From NCBI GenBank assembly GCA_937982495.1, contig CALJLX010000421.1, forward strand, positions 1 to 11,566: a stretch of DNA of 11,566 bases, written 5' to 3'. The notes beneath the pieces are model-generated. The model was not told where the DNA came from. It was given only the letters and a program-made list of their open reading frames with translations, and did not search any database. The position numbers and the translations under genes are program-made. This document shows, one piece after another, positions 1 through 6,573 of this stretch. How positions within the stretch are numbered: the stretch's first letter is position 1; each line of letters starts with the position of its first letter. The DNA comes from an uncultured Desulfuromonas sp. GTDB lineage: Bacteria > Desulfobacterota > Desulfuromonadia > Desulfuromonadales > Trichloromonadaceae.

Positions 1-172
1 GGTCGTATACGGTGAAGCCGCCGACGAGATCCTGTCATTTGCCGAACAGGAGGAGGTCGACGTCATCGTCATCGGCTCTTCCGGCGTCGGTCGGGTCAAG
101 CGCGCCCTTCTGGGGAGCGTCTCCAGCCGGATCGCGGAGCAGGCCCGCTGCTCCGTCTACATCGTGCGCTAG
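1..172 (+). CDS. Universal stress protein (UspA family), C-terminal fragment
   Basis: The window opens inside this gene; the reading frame starts at base 2 and runs 56 codons to a TAG at 170-172. The visible protein is the C-terminal part of a Usp fold: a hydrophobic strand VDVIVIGS followed by the nucleotide-binding signature G-2x-G-9x-G-S (GSSGVGRVKRALLGSVS), then a helix and a last strand SVYIVR. In the UspA family this signature binds the ATP ribose and phosphates, so the protein is probably of the ATP-binding subtype. These are cytoplasmic proteins linked to stress and growth arrest; the exact role cannot be read here. The start and N-terminal half lie outside the window. The gene converges on the TIM-barrel gene that ends at 347, with an inverted repeat in between. 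Confidence 0.9.
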   Translation, partial: VVYGEAADEILSFAEQEEVDVIVIGSSGVGRVKRALLGSVSSRIAEQARCSVYIVR

Positions 173-173
173 G

Positions 174-292
174 GGCTGAGGAAAAACGCCCATCCGCGGC
201 GTTGCCCTCATCCTCGTCGTTGCGACGTACCTCCCGGTACGCCTCACTCCTCGAATTTCGGGCGCCTTGCATCCGGGCATTTTTGCTCAGCC
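174..292. repeat. Imperfect inverted repeat, about 119 bp, probable dispersed extragenic element
   Basis: The outer arms are 174-191 (GGCTGAGGAAAAACGCCC) and 275-292 (GGGCATTTTTGCTCAGCC); the reverse complement of the second matches the first at 16 of 18 bases. Two small hairpins lie inside: CGTCG-TTG-CGACG at 215-227 and CGTACC-TCCC-GGTACG at 226-241, which share two bases and so exclude each other. A near direct repeat, CTCATCCTCG and CTCACTCCTCG, flanks the second hairpin. The element starts 2 bp after the usp stop and lies between two convergent genes, a usual place for extragenic palindromes that act as bidirectional terminators or mRNA stabilisers. I believe similar sequences recur in proteobacterial genomes, but only one copy is in the window, so multi-copy status is inference. 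The rest of the gap (293-346) shows nothing recognisable. Confidence 0.65.
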
Positions 293-346
293 TGATTTAA
301 CGTGGATTTACCACTAACTCTCTATCTCTCCCTCACCCCTCGTTCC

Positions 347-1135
347 TCACGCGCCCTTCGTCTCCTTCCGCAAATACTCGAAAAGTTCCGCCAGGCTCGC
401 GCGAATGCCTTCTTCCTCCTTGGGGAATTCGTGCGGCGAAAGTTCCAGGGTCAGAGCCTGGTGGTAGCCTGTTTCCCGCAGATGATTAAGGAAACGGGTC
501 AGGGGGAGGATGCCGCGTCCGGGGAGCAGATGTTCGCGGCCGTGGCCGAAATCGGAAAAGTGGATGTTGCGCATGCGGCCGGTATCGTAAAGCCGGTGGA
601 AATCACCGAGGAAGTCGGCCTTGGACGAGCCCATGTGGGCGGTGTCGAAGGTCAGGTAGAGATGGTGATCATCCATGAAGCGGATCAGCCGCTCGGTCTG
701 TCCGAGCAGGTAGGGATTGACCCCGAAGGGGCCGGTGCTGGGCATGTTTTCGATGGTGATGATGACCTGGTCGCGGCCGATGTCCCGCTGGCAATCGTCG
801 AGGCGTTTGAGCCAGTGCCAGAATTTCAGTTCGCAGCCGAGCCAGCTGGGGGGGTGAAAGTTGATCAGGGGGATGCCCGCCTCCAGGGCCAGTTCGGCGG
901 TGCGCAGGGTTTGGTGAATCTTGTTGCCCCAGCCGTCCAGTTCCATGAAGGGCGCATGCAGGGAGCAAATCGGCAGGATCGCCGCCAGGTCGAGGAGGAG
1001 GGCGCGGTTGTCCTGGTACTGGAAATCGTAATTGACGATCACCTCGACACCGTCGAAGCCGGTGTCGAGGGCGAGCTCAAAGATTTTTTCCAGGGGGAGC
1101 GTGTAGAGGCTGCCCGCCGACAGGACCAGTTTCAT
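347..1135 (-). CDS. Sugar phosphate isomerase/epimerase-like TIM-barrel protein (AP endonuclease 2 family)
   Basis: A 262-residue protein, usual for single-domain members of the xylose isomerase-like / endonuclease IV-like TIM-barrel superfamily. Metal-ligand-type residues sit where the family has them: H60 (SLHAP), H94 (NFHPP), E129 (TIENMP), D164 and H167 (FDTAH), H192 (IHFSDF), H202, then E231 (LTLELSP) near the C-terminus. This suggests a divalent-metal enzyme acting on a sugar or sugar phosphate, or less likely on DNA; the substrate cannot be told from sequence. No signal peptide is visible, so it is probably cytoplasmic. The ATG at 1135 has only a weak upstream GGA. It follows the symporter gene by 47 nt on the same strand and may be the last gene of that operon. 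Family assignment is firm; function is open. Confidence 0.85.
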   Translation of the reverse strand: MKLVLSAGSLYTLPLEKIFELALDTGFDGVEVIVNYDFQYQDNRALLLDLAAILPICSLHAPFMELDGWGNKIHQTLRTAELALEAGIPLINFHPPSWLGCELKFWHWLKRLDDCQRDIGRDQVIITIENMPSTGPFGVNPYLLGQTERLIRFMDDHHLYLTFDTAHMGSSKADFLGDFHRLYDTGRMRNIHFSDFGHGREHLLPGRGILPLTRFLNHLRETGYHQALTLELSPHEFPKEEEGIRASLAELFEYLRKETKGA

Positions 1136-1182
1136 GGAAAATCCGAAATAGAACGATGTTCTTTTTTATGGTATTTGTCGCA

Positions 1183-2706
1183 TCAGGGGGCGTGGACTTC
1201 CTCGGCCAGGAAGCGGCGGATCTCTTCCGGCGGCGGCGGGGTCGCCAGCGATACGCCGATCATCACCAGAATCACCAGGGGGGCGCCGATCAGCGCCGAG
1301 GAGGTCGCCGGCAGGGCGGTGCCGAGCCCGGGGACGAGGGGGCCGAGGAGCAGGGCGCCGAAGGTGACGGCCAAGCCGGTGAGCATGCCGGCGACGGCTC
1401 CCTGTTTGCTGGTGCGATCCCACCAGATGCCGAGGAGGAAGACGGGAAAGAGGGTATTGCCGGCGAGGGCGAAGGCGACGGCGGTGATCTGGGCGATGAG
1501 CCAGGGCGGGTTGACGGCCAGCACCACCACCAGCAGGGCCAGGACCAAGGTGGCGCCCTTGGCGACGTACATGCGTTTCTTTTCGTCGGCCGCCGGATTG
1601 ATCAGGCGGTAATAGATGTCGTAGGAAAAAGCCCCGGCGCCGGTGATGAGCAGACCGGTAACGGTGGAGAAAGCGGCGATGACGGCGCCGACGGCGATGA
1701 TGCCGATGAGCCAGGAAGGCAGCCCCGCCCACTCCCCCGCTTTGAGGACGATGAGGTCGGCCAGGGCGCGGGCCGCTTCGGGATCCGTCGGCATCTCTGT
1801 GCTCCCCTGGGCGATGCGTGCGAGGGTGGCGTAGACCGGCGCGCTCCAGTAGAGCAGGCCGATGAAGAAGATTCCCCAGACCACGCTCCAGCGGGCGTCG
1901 CGCAGGTTGGGGACGGTGTAGAAGCGGGAGAGGACATGGGGCAGTCCGGCGGTGCCGACCATCAGGGTGAAGCAGAGGGCGATCCATTCGTAGGCCGTGC
2001 CCGAGGTCCAGGGGGCGAGGGAGAGGTGGTGCGGTGCCCGGCCCAGCTCGCACAGGGCGCGACCATAGCCGAGCTGCGGCAGAACCCAGAAATAACCGAG
2101 CTTTTTGGCGATGACCATAAGTGGGATGATGAAGCAGAGGATGAGGGTGCCGTACTGGAACTGCTGATTGCGGGAGGCGCCGAGGGTTCCCGAGAGGACC
2201 AGGTAGCCGATGCCGACGGCCGTGCCGAGGAACAGGGATGGGGTGTAGTCGAGGCCGAAGATCCAGGAAAAGACCAGGGCGATCCCCTTGTACTGGGCGG
2301 TGCAGTAGATCAGGGTGATGAGGATGGTGATCGTCGCCGCCAGGCAGCGGGCCACCGGGGAATCGTAGCGGGCTTCGACGAATTCGGGGGCGGTGTATTT
2401 GCCGAAACGGCGGATCTGGGCCGCCATCAGGATCAATAGCAGGACATAGCCGCCGGTCCAGCCGACCACATAGGCGAAGGCCATGTAGCCCTGCAGGTAG
2501 AAGATGCCGGCGATGCCGAGAAAGGAGGCGGCGCTCATCCAGTTCGAGGCGATCGCCGCGCCGATCCCCGCGCGTCCGACGGAGGGCCCGGAGACGAGAT
2601 AGTAGGCGCCTTTGCTGGTGCGGCCGGCGAGACCGACCAGCAGCGAGAGGGCGAGGATGCAGGCCAGCAGCAGGGCCGGAGCGAGTTTGATGCCGTCGCT
2701 GGGCAT
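1183..2706 (-). CDS. Sodium:solute symporter (SSS family), large subunit paired with DUF4212; acetate-symporter (ActP)-like
   Basis: A 507-residue integral membrane protein with about 13 hydrophobic segments. The N-terminal region (SNWMSAASFLGIAG, GWTGGYVLLL, RRFGKYTAPEFVEARY) is typical of the SSS subfamily that includes ActP and the VC_2705-type symporters. The stretch AAFSTVTGLLITGAGAFSYDIYY resembles TM8 of vSGLT; S347 and T348 fall where that family has the Na2-site hydroxyls. Expected role: Na+-driven uptake of a small carboxylate such as acetate across the inner membrane; the solute is inferred from family resemblance only. The length is somewhat below the roughly 550 residues of ActP. 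The start ATG at 2706 has AGGAGA upstream, and the stop of the DUF4212 gene is embedded in that Shine-Dalgarno sequence, indicating coupled translation of the two subunits. Confidence 0.92.
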   Translation of the reverse strand: MPSDGIKLAPALLLACILALSLLVGLAGRTSKGAYYLVSGPSVGRAGIGAAIASNWMSAASFLGIAGIFYLQGYMAFAYVVGWTGGYVLLLILMAAQIRRFGKYTAPEFVEARYDSPVARCLAATITILITLIYCTAQYKGIALVFSWIFGLDYTPSLFLGTAVGIGYLVLSGTLGASRNQQFQYGTLILCFIIPLMVIAKKLGYFWVLPQLGYGRALCELGRAPHHLSLAPWTSGTAYEWIALCFTLMVGTAGLPHVLSRFYTVPNLRDARWSVVWGIFFIGLLYWSAPVYATLARIAQGSTEMPTDPEAARALADLIVLKAGEWAGLPSWLIGIIAVGAVIAAFSTVTGLLITGAGAFSYDIYYRLINPAADEKKRMYVAKGATLVLALLVVVLAVNPPWLIAQITAVAFALAGNTLFPVFLLGIWWDRTSKQGAVAGMLTGLAVTFGALLLGPLVPGLGTALPATSSALIGAPLVILVMIGVSLATPPPPEEIRRFLAEEVHAP

Positions 2707-2715
2707 GGCGGTCTC

Positions 2716-3048
2716 CTATCGGTTTTTGCGGTGGATGCGCGTCAGGTGATCGACGAAGAGATTGAAGAAAAAACAGAGGAGGATGAACCAGACGATGAGG
2801 AACTGGCCGGAAAACCAGTAGTGCAGCGGAAAGCCGAAGAGGATGGTTTCGGTGATCAGACCGTCCCCTTCCGGGGTGTCCTGGGTCAGGAGCAGCAGGA
2901 ACTGGAAGCCCAGGGTGAAAAAGGCCCAGCTGATGAGCAGCACCCAGGTGTAGCGGACCTTCTGGCGCAGGTAACCGGCGCGGGGGCGAAAGAAATTGAC
3001 CCGATAGTCGGGGTTGGGCACGGGGCGGGGCGGCGGGGTGTCGGTCAT
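2716..3048 (-). CDS. DUF4212 protein, small subunit of the sodium:solute symporter
   Basis: A 110-residue protein with a proline-rich cytoplasmic N-terminus, the family-like lead-in NFFRPRAGYLRQKVRYTW, and two transmembrane helices at about residues 33-54 and 77-98 separated by a short polar loop; the tail LTRIHRKNR is basic. This is the small partner encoded just upstream of VC_2705-type symporters. In that arrangement it is thought to assist or stabilise the large subunit, though its precise job is not established. The ATG at 3048 has a good GAGGAG seven bases upstream. The TAG stop (2718-2716) overlaps the AGGAGA ribosome-binding site of the symporter, nine bases before the next ATG. The 60-nt gap to the upstream truD gene holds no clear promoter. 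Confidence 0.88.
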   Translation of the reverse strand: MTDTPPPRPVPNPDYRVNFFRPRAGYLRQKVRYTWVLLISWAFFTLGFQFLLLLTQDTPEGDGLITETILFGFPLHYWFSGQFLIVWFILLCFFFNLFVDHLTRIHRKNR

Positions 3049-3108
3049 GGCTCGCTCCTCGTACTCGCCCCGCCGGTCGGGCGCGGGCGGAAGGAGTCGG
3101 CGGACGCC

Positions 3109-4305
3109 TCAGGGGGCGTCCTTGACGATTTCGTGCAGAACCGCCGTGGCGTAGCTGCCGCGCGGCAGGGAAAATTCGAGGAGCAGATCCTCCCCCTCCC
3201 GGCGCGCCGTCGGGTTCTCGAGCGGCACCCGCAGCGGCCGCCGCTCCCCCTCCATGCCGAGGCCGTCGGATAGACGAAAATTCTCCAGGCTCAATCCCTC
3301 CTTGTCAAGCAGGCTCTGTTCGAGCAGTCCCGCCTGCCCCTGGGCCGGGGTCATCTTGTAGCCGAACATCGGTCCCGTCGGGCTGATCTCCATGGCGTCG
3401 GCGCGGGGCTGTTCGGCGGCGGGATCGAGCACCAGGAAACAGGCGCCGTTGACATGCTTGCAAGCCAGGTCGCCGGGCCAGAGGAGATCGATGGAATCGA
3501 GGCGCATGGCCAGCACCCGGTCGAAGAGATGGGACTGGTAGGCCGACAGATAGAGGCGCAGCAGCTTGCGGGGAAATCCCGCAAACGCCGCCTCGGGGCT
3601 TTTCCCCTCGCGCAGGGCGTGCAAGAGCGCCCGTTCGTCGCGGAAGCGGCCGGGAAAGGCGGCCAGCGCCCCGTCGAGATCCCCCCGGGCGAAGGCTTCG
3701 GCGGCACTGCGCCAGCGCTCGTTGGCGATTTGCGTCGGATCGCCGATGATCTCGCGAATGGCTTCGGGAAAATCCCGCCGCAAAAGCGCCCGTCCGATGC
3801 GATGGGAATTGCCGAGTACCCCGTAGCGCTGTTCGCCGAAGCGGTTGGGAACGCCGGTCTGTTGCAGGATGTGCAGGGCATCGAGGGCGTGTTCCAGGGC
3901 ATCGTCCTTGACCTGGCGCAGGCGAATGCTGAAACGATTGCCCGCCAGGTGGCCGAGGCGCAGCTTGTTGCGATGAAAGCGGGCGTCGAGCACGCGGATA
4001 TTGTCCAGTTGCAGGGCCAGGGCCTGCTCCGGGGTGACGCCGGTGACCGAGACCGTCTGCCGGGTGGCGGCGCGGGCATCCTTGAGTCCGGCGTAGCCGA
4101 TATCCCGTTCGCGCAGCCCCAGGGCCTTGGCCAGCCGGTGCAGCAGTTCGTAGGTGGTGATCCCCTCTTTTTCCACCAGCAGGTAGAGGTGTTCCCCCTC
4201 GCCGCAGGGGGTGTAGAGGGGCAGTTCCTCGACCAGAAAATCCTCGGACGATTCCTTGATGATGCCCCCGGTGCCGGGAACCTTGGCGGTCAGATAGCTA
4301 GACAT
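3109..4305 (-). CDS. truD: tRNA pseudouridine(13) synthase TruD
   Basis: TruD converts U13 of certain tRNAs (tRNA-Glu in E. coli) to pseudouridine. The catalytic motif GYAGLKDARAATRQ places the nucleophile at D76; E. coli TruD has Asp80 in the equivalent AGLKD. Other family blocks are AGNRFSIRLR, GVPNRFGEQRYG and SAYQSHLFDRVLAMR. I start the gene at the ATG at 4305 (MSSYLTAKVPG), giving 398 residues, because GGAGG lies 10 bases upstream and the following sequence matches the usual N-terminus; the frame stays open upstream to 4362, but that part is low-complexity and lies over trmB. The protein is longer than the 349-residue E. coli enzyme, so the inserted domain is larger. It overlaps the end of trmB by 8 bases, indicating translational coupling of two tRNA-modification genes. 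The stop codon lies inside a GGACGCC/GGCGTCC stem. Confidence 0.95.
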   Translation of the reverse strand: MSSYLTAKVPGTGGIIKESSEDFLVEELPLYTPCGEGEHLYLLVEKEGITTYELLHRLAKALGLRERDIGYAGLKDARAATRQTVSVTGVTPEQALALQLDNIRVLDARFHRNKLRLGHLAGNRFSIRLRQVKDDALEHALDALHILQQTGVPNRFGEQRYGVLGNSHRIGRALLRRDFPEAIREIIGDPTQIANERWRSAAEAFARGDLDGALAAFPGRFRDERALLHALREGKSPEAAFAGFPRKLLRLYLSAYQSHLFDRVLAMRLDSIDLLWPGDLACKHVNGACFLVLDPAAEQPRADAMEISPTGPMFGYKMTPAQGQAGLLEQSLLDKEGLSLENFRLSDGLGMEGERRPLRVPLENPTARREGEDLLLEFSLPRGSYATAVLHEIVKDAP

Positions 4306-5002
4306 GTTCGGCGCGCCTCCAGTGGAGCCGGAACCCGGGGTCGACGGTCGGGGGGGCGACACTCTCCGGCGGCAGCTGCGGATTCCGGCGGTAATGGATG
4401 AAATGGATCGGCTGCCCCTGCTGGAGGAAGCGGCGCATGTACTTGGAATGAGGATAGCCGGGTAACTCGGTGGCCAGCGGCCGGTCGAGAACGTTGACGT
4501 AACCGGTCATCTCGGGCAGGAGCGCGGCGACATCCTCGGCGTAATCCTGAAAATCGGTGCTGAAATAGAAGTCGCCGCCAGGGCGCAGGTAGTAGAGGGC
4601 CGTTTGCAGGAACTCCCGCCGCACCAGGCGCCGGTCGCGGTGGCGCTTCTTCGGCCAGGGATCGGGGCAGTTGATGTAGATCGCCGCCAGGCTTTCCGGG
4701 GGGAGATAGTGGGTCAGCAGGTAGCGGGCCTCGGCGCGCAGCACCCGAACATTGTTCAACCCGGCCAGTTCGATCTTTTTACAGGTTTTGTGGCAGCCCT
4801 TGTTGTAGATGTCGATGGCGAGAAAATTCAGTTCCGGCCGCAACCGGGCCAGTTGCACGATGAAATCGCCGATGCCGCAGCCGATTTCCAGGGCCAGCGG
4901 CCGCGGTTGGGGAAAGAGCGCGGAGAGGTCCGTTCCCTCTTCGGGATCGCGGGGCAAGGGGAAGAAAATGGGGGAGGTGATTTCGATCATCCTCTGGGTC
5001 AT
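4298..5002 (-). CDS. trmB: tRNA (guanine-N7-)-methyltransferase TrmB
   Basis: TrmB uses S-adenosylmethionine to make m7G at position 46 in the variable loop of tRNA. The Rossmann SAM site is LALEIGCGIGDF (E39, G41, G43, G45), with acidic D64 in LAIDIY at the end of strand 2. The family signature NCPDPWPKKRH (residues 111-121) followed by RRLV is intact, as is the later FSTDFQDYAE block. From the ATG at 5002 the protein has 234 residues, close to the 239 of E. coli TrmB. I prefer this start because AAAGGA lies eight bases upstream. An alternative GTG at 5059 would overlap the cytochrome stop as GTGA and add 19 residues unlike the family. It lies 53 nt downstream of the cytochrome gene and overlaps truD by 8 nt. 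Confidence 0.95.
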   Translation of the reverse strand: MTQRMIEITSPIFFPLPRDPEEGTDLSALFPQPRPLALEIGCGIGDFIVQLARLRPELNFLAIDIYNKGCHKTCKKIELAGLNNVRVLRAEARYLLTHYLPPESLAAIYINCPDPWPKKRHRDRRLVRREFLQTALYYLRPGGDFYFSTDFQDYAEDVAALLPEMTGYVNVLDRPLATELPGYPHSKYMRRFLQQGQPIHFIHYRRNPQLPPESVAPPTVDPGFRLHWRRAEHV

Positions 5003-5055
5003 GCGGATGGTCCTTTGTGAGATTAAGTGGCGACGGGTCCGGGGCGGCGGAGCGA

Positions 5056-5370
5056 TCACAGGGTCCGCAGATAGGCCAGCAGCGCTTCCCGTTCCCTTTC
5101 GGTGAGGTGGCTGAAACTCGGCATGGTCGCCTGGCGGTCGTGTCGGGTCAGGAGTTCCCGCAGGCGGGATTCGGCAAGGCGCGTGCCCACGCCGTCCAGG
5201 GCCGGGCCGCGACTGCCGCCGTCCGCGCCGAGGCGATGGCAGCCCCGGCAGCCGAGGGCAAGAAAGATCGTCTCCCCTTCGGGCCGGTTATCGGCGACAA
5301 CGGCGGCGACGGCCGGAAGCGAGAAAAAGAGCAGCGACAGGATGAAGATGTGACGGCAACGGCGGAGCAC
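5056..5370 (-). CDS. Small mono-heme c-type cytochrome, exported
   Basis: A 104-residue protein with a cleavable-looking signal peptide (basic MLRRCRH, hydrophobic IFILSLLFFSLPAVAAVVA to about residue 26), then one heme-c site CRGCH at residues 41-45. M83 in the TMPSF motif is the probable distal heme ligand, and the C-terminal helix LTEREREALLAYLRTL is classic for class I cytochrome c. It should be periplasmic and carry one electron; its partners are unknown. I start at GTG 5370 because GGGAG lies just upstream and the signal peptide begins there; the frame is open to 5556, but the extra 62 residues would bury the signal peptide and run over the aroF start. It is the first gene of the minus-strand series that continues into trmB and truD. 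A promoter candidate lies at 5401-5429. Confidence 0.88.
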   Translation of the reverse strand: MLRRCRHIFILSLLFFSLPAVAAVVADNRPEGETIFLALGCRGCHRLGADGGSRGPALDGVGTRLAESRLRELLTRHDRQATMPSFSHLTEREREALLAYLRTL

Positions 5371-5400
5371 GGCGATTCTCCCGGATGAAGGTTGGGGCGC

Positions 5401-5429
5401 AGCATACAATGAAGCCGCTTGCGGTGCAA
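5401..5429 (-). promoter_or_regulatory. Candidate sigma70-type promoter for the cytochrome c-trmB-truD series
   Basis: On the minus strand TTGCAC (5429-5424) and TATGCT (5406-5401) are separated by exactly 17 bases. The -35 matches the consensus weakly (3 of 6) and the -10 at 4 of 6. Transcription would start about 25 bases before the GTG at 5370. Its position in the divergent gap with aroF is sensible, but the match is weak. Confidence 0.3.
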
Positions 5430-5435
5430 TGCGCT

Positions 5436-5467
5436 CGCCGGGAATTGAGTTGAAATAATCCCCGGCG
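5436..5467. promoter_or_regulatory. Hairpin and possible aroF promoter in the divergent cytochrome/aroF gap
   Basis: CGCCGGG (5436-5442) pairs with CCCGGCG (5461-5467), seven consecutive GC pairs. After one A/C mismatch ATT pairs with AAT, leaving a short AT-rich loop. TTGAAA (5450-5455, 5 of 6 to the -35 consensus) inside it is followed 17 bases later by TAAGCT (5473-5478, only 3 of 6), a weak promoter candidate for aroF. There is no T-run, so it is not a normal intrinsic terminator. It could be an operator-like dyad or chance. The remaining gap shows nothing else. Confidence 0.3.
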
Positions 5468-5542
5468 CTGGTTAAGCTGACGCCTTGCGCATCGTCCCCC
5501 CTAACGCCCGCCGAAAAGCTTACCGATAAAGGAGAGCCCGCC

Positions 5543-6553
5543 ATGCTGATCGTCATGAATCACAACGCCACCCAGGAACAGATCCGCGCCGTCGAAAAGG
5601 CGGTGGAGGCCATGGGCCTGCAAGCCTCGCCCATTCCCGGCAGCGAGCGCACCGCCATCGGCGTCCTCGGCAATCAGGGCTACGTGGATGACAGCAGCAT
5701 CCGCGAACTGCCCGGCGTGGTCGAGTGCATCCACGTCAGCAAGCCCTACAAACTGGTCTCCCGCGACTTTCATCCCGAACCGACCATCGTCGAGGTCGGC
5801 CCGGTCAAAATCGGCAACGGTCGGCCGCCGGTGGTCATGGCCGGTCCCTGCTCCATCGAAAGCGAAGCACAGATGCTCGCCTCGGCGCGGGTGGTGAAAG
5901 CGGCCGGGGCGCAGATTCTGCGCGGCGGCGCCTTCAAACCGCGTACCGGGCCGCACTCCTTTCAGGGGCTCGGGGTCGAAGGCCTCAAATATCTGCGCCG
6001 GGCCGGGGACGAAGCGGGGCTGCCGGTGGTCACCGAGGTCATGCGCATCGAGCAGCTCGACGACGTCTGCCGCTATGCCGACATCCTGCAGATCGGCGCC
6101 CGCAACATGCAGAACTTCGATCTGCTCAAGGAAGTCGGCAAACGGCGCCATCCGGTGCTGCTCAAACGGGGGATGAGCGCCACCCTCGAAGAGTTCCTGG
6201 CCGCCGCCGAATATATCGTCGCCGAAGGGAACGGCCAGGTCATCCTTTGCGAGCGGGGCATCCGCACTTTCGAGAAGGCGACCCGCAACACCCTCGACCT
6301 TTCGATCGTGCCGCTCATCCGCAAGATGAGCCATCTGCCGATCATCGTCGATCCCAGCCACGCCACCGGCATTCGCGCCCTGGTGCCGGTGATGAGCAAG
6401 GCGGCCCTGGTCGCCGGCGCCCACGGGCTGATGGTCGAAGTCCATCCCGAGCCGGAGAAAGCCCTGTGCGACGGTGCCCAGAGCCTCACCGGCGAAGGCT
6501 TCGCGACACTGATGGGGGAGCTTTCCGGGCTGCTCAAATATCTCGGCTATTGA
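5543..6553 (+). CDS. aroF: 3-deoxy-7-phosphoheptulonate synthase (DAHP synthase), type I-beta with N-terminal ferredoxin-like domain
   Basis: This enzyme condenses phosphoenolpyruvate and erythrose 4-phosphate to DAHP, the first committed step of the shikimate pathway. The 336-residue protein has a small N-terminal domain (about residues 1-70, MLIVMNHNATQEQIRAVEKAVE) like that of Thermotoga maritima DAHP synthase, where it gives feedback inhibition by tyrosine and phenylalanine, then a KDO8P/DAHP-synthase TIM barrel. Key blocks are MAGPCSIES (metal-ligand C103), RGGAFKPRTGPHSFQG (R127, K132, R134 for substrate phosphates), LLKRGMS, ILCERGIRTFE and IIVDPSHATG. No chorismate mutase domain is fused. 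AAAGGAG lies upstream of the ATG at a good distance. The gene stands alone, divergent from the cytochrome gene and convergent with the metallophosphoesterase only 10 bases away. Feedback control here is inferred from the domain. Confidence 0.96.
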   Translation: MLIVMNHNATQEQIRAVEKAVEAMGLQASPIPGSERTAIGVLGNQGYVDDSSIRELPGVVECIHVSKPYKLVSRDFHPEPTIVEVGPVKIGNGRPPVVMAGPCSIESEAQMLASARVVKAAGAQILRGGAFKPRTGPHSFQGLGVEGLKYLRRAGDEAGLPVVTEVMRIEQLDDVCRYADILQIGARNMQNFDLLKEVGKRRHPVLLKRGMSATLEEFLAAAEYIVAEGNGQVILCERGIRTFEKATRNTLDLSIVPLIRKMSHLPIIVDPSHATGIRALVPVMSKAALVAGAHGLMVEVHPEPEKALCDGAQSLTGEGFATLMGELSGLLKYLGY

Positions 6554-6554
6554 T

Positions 6555-6573
6555 CGCCGCTGCTCAGGCGGCG
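6555..6573. terminator. Small hairpin at the convergent ends of aroF and the metallophosphoesterase gene
   Basis: CGCCGC (6555-6560) pairs with GCGGCG (6568-6573) around a seven-base loop that contains the stop codon of the minus-strand gene. It begins 2 bases after the aroF stop. No T-run follows on either strand, so it is at best a weak bidirectional terminator. Confidence 0.3.

Noticed and set aside
1151..1161. GAACGATGTTC, resembling a LexA box of the GAAC-N4-GTTC type
   Set aside because: The spacer is three bases, not four, and the arms are only 4 bp; also too weak to be a terminator despite the following T-run.
302..2439. Long plus-strand frames (302-1612, 1156-2439) opposite the TIM-barrel and symporter genes
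   Set aside because: They are antisense shadows of conserved genes, with low-complexity glycine/aspartate/glutamate-rich translations and no domains.
3102..3120. GGACGCC/GGCGTCC stem over the truD stop codon as a terminator
   Set aside because: Seven-pair stem but no T-run follows on the minus strand, and the next gene starts 60 nt on in the same direction.
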